Source: Planctomycetota bacterium
Lineage (GTDB): Bacteria; Planctomycetota; Planctomycetia; Planctomycetales; Planctomycetaceae
Assembly: GCA_027622115.1 (NCBI GenBank)
Contig: JAQBZS010000447.1
Location: 1 to 6,410, forward strand
Length of the DNA stretch: 6,410 nt
Reading direction: 5' to 3'
Every line of letters starts with the position of its first letter. The first letter of the stretch is position 1. Shown piece after piece: positions 5,527 through 6,410 of the stretch. The position numbers and the translations under genes were made by a program. The notes under the pieces are model-generated. The model was not told where the DNA came from. It saw only the letters and a program-made list of their open reading frames with translations, and ran no database searches.

Positions 5527-6410
5527 TCACACTCGCTCAAGTTCCGCCAGATACGGTCGCAGAAATCTGGGCATGTCGCTGCGACCACCGCGATGGTAGT
5601 CGTCAAGAATTGACTGCACCACCACTTCGACTTCAACGCCGCGCACGTCGATGAGGTACTCGAACAGCAATTCGGCGAGTCGAATCAGCGAGATGCCGTA
5701 CGCTCGGCCTTCGGACTGATACAGCCAATCGCCGAGCGCCATGAATTCCGCGAATGGCGAATCACGGCCCCAAATCAGCGGCGTGGTGCTCACGAAGTTG
5801 CCGCTGTTCGGGATCATGTCCCAAAACCGCGCGAAGCGTCGAAAGCGGCCCATCGTTGTGGCGCTGATCAGATTGTTTTGCAGAATGTCGTACGGTGGGT
5901 CCGATCGATACACCATCCCACGGTCATCGTCGTGGCGAATGATGGGCGTGCCTCGCAGCCGCTTGAGAATGCCCACTTGGATTTCTTGGGGATCCATCGC
6001 AACCAATCGATCAAACCCCTCGGCGAAACTCTCGATGGTTTCGCCCGGCAAGCCCACGATCAAATCGGCGTGGATATGGACGCCGGTGTCTTCTCGCAAG
6101 AATCGCAAATTGCCCTCCAGCCGATCGACGTCTTGATTGCGGCTGATGAGTCGCGACACATCCGGATTCAATGTTTGGACCCCGACTTCGAATTGCATGG
6201 CCCCCGCTGGGAATTCCGAGATCACGTCGCGAATGGATTCCGGCAGTCGGTCCGGAAACATCTCGAAATGCAGAAACATGTCTGGCGTGTAGCGTTCGAG
6301 GAAGAACTCCAGAATGCGGCGGCTGACTCGCATGTTGAGGTTGAACGTGCGGTCCACGAACTTGAATCGTCGAGCACCGCGATCCAGCAGCGTCTGCATT
6401 TCGCCCAGGA
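5527..6410 (-). CDS. B12-binding-type radical SAM protein with DUF4080-like C terminus, 5' end missing
   Basis: The frame is open to the window edge, so the gene starts upstream of 6410; the ATG at 6399 is internal. The visible part is the later half of a radical SAM barrel plus a C-terminal domain. Counting from that ATG: RFKFVDRTFNL (11-21), HFEMFPDRL (44-52), MQFEVGVQTLNPDVSRLISR (68-87) and HADLIVGLPGE (110-120) form the barrel strands. MVYRSDPPYDILQNNLIS (162-179) and the RF-RFWDMIPNSGNF region (187-202) are typical of the DUF4080 tail. This arrangement is known from cobalamin-binding-domain radical SAM proteins. The B12 domain and the CxxxCxxC cluster motif would be outside the window, so they cannot be confirmed. 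Substrate unknown. The stop is at 5527-5529, 109 bp before the HEAT gene, with no clear terminator between. Confidence 0.85.
   Translation of the reverse strand, partial: LGEMQTLLDRGARRFKFVDRTFNLNMRVSRRILEFFLERYTPDMFLHFEMFPDRLPESIRDVISEFPAGAMQFEVGVQTLNPDVSRLISRNQDVDRLEGNLRFLREDTGVHIHADLIVGLPGETIESFAEGFDRLVAMDPQEIQVGILKRLRGTPIIRHDDDRGMVYRSDPPYDILQNNLISATTMGRFRRFARFWDMIPNSGNFVSTTPLIWGRDSPFAEFMALGDWLYQSEGRAYGISLIRLAELLFEYLIDVRGVEVEVVVQSILDDYHRGGRSDMPRFLRPYLAELERV

Overview
The window reads as chromosomal DNA of a planctomycete, probably of the Pirellula/Rhodopirellula type. This is inferred from several things: a mid-50s GC content judged by eye, a secreted HEAT-repeat protein, a small lipoprotein, a DUF547 protein, a HisA-related protein of the COG1411 kind, a B12-type radical SAM protein of the DUF4080 kind, and loosely packed genes that all lie on the minus strand. 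No rRNA, tRNA, CRISPR array, transposase or phage gene was recognised.

In the direction of transcription (right to left) the layout is as follows. (1) 6410-5527: C-terminal part of a B12-binding/radical SAM enzyme whose 5' end lies off the window. (2) 5417-4461 and 4459-3134: a secreted HEAT-repeat protein followed at once by an ORF that starts mid-helix, has no signal peptide and continues into beta-sandwich-like domains. The two look like halves of one exported protein of about 760 residues, broken at a 5-bp tandem repeat. (3) 2987-2655: a 110-residue lipoprotein, overlapping by 4 bp (GTGA) with (4) 2658-1813, a xylose-isomerase-like TIM-barrel enzyme. (5) 1812-1402: a 411-bp gene-free gap holding two related, hairpin-forming, MITE/REPIN-like elements with 33-bp terminal inverted repeats. 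(6) 1401-655: the HisA-like TIM-barrel protein, followed by a possible 16-18 residue Cys-Cys-ending micro-ORF. (7) 412-1: the N-terminal part of a secreted DUF547 protein whose frame is lost at a 20-bp palindrome near the window edge.

The genes do not form one obvious pathway. The HisA-like family occurs in the tetrahydromethanopterin C1 clusters of methanogens, methylotrophs and planctomycetes, but no other gene of that pathway is visible here. The features most worth following are the two repeat elements, the split HEAT/beta-sandwich gene, the lipoprotein-isomerase coupling and the frame break in the DUF547 gene. No complete new defence, RiPP or mobile system is supported by this sequence.
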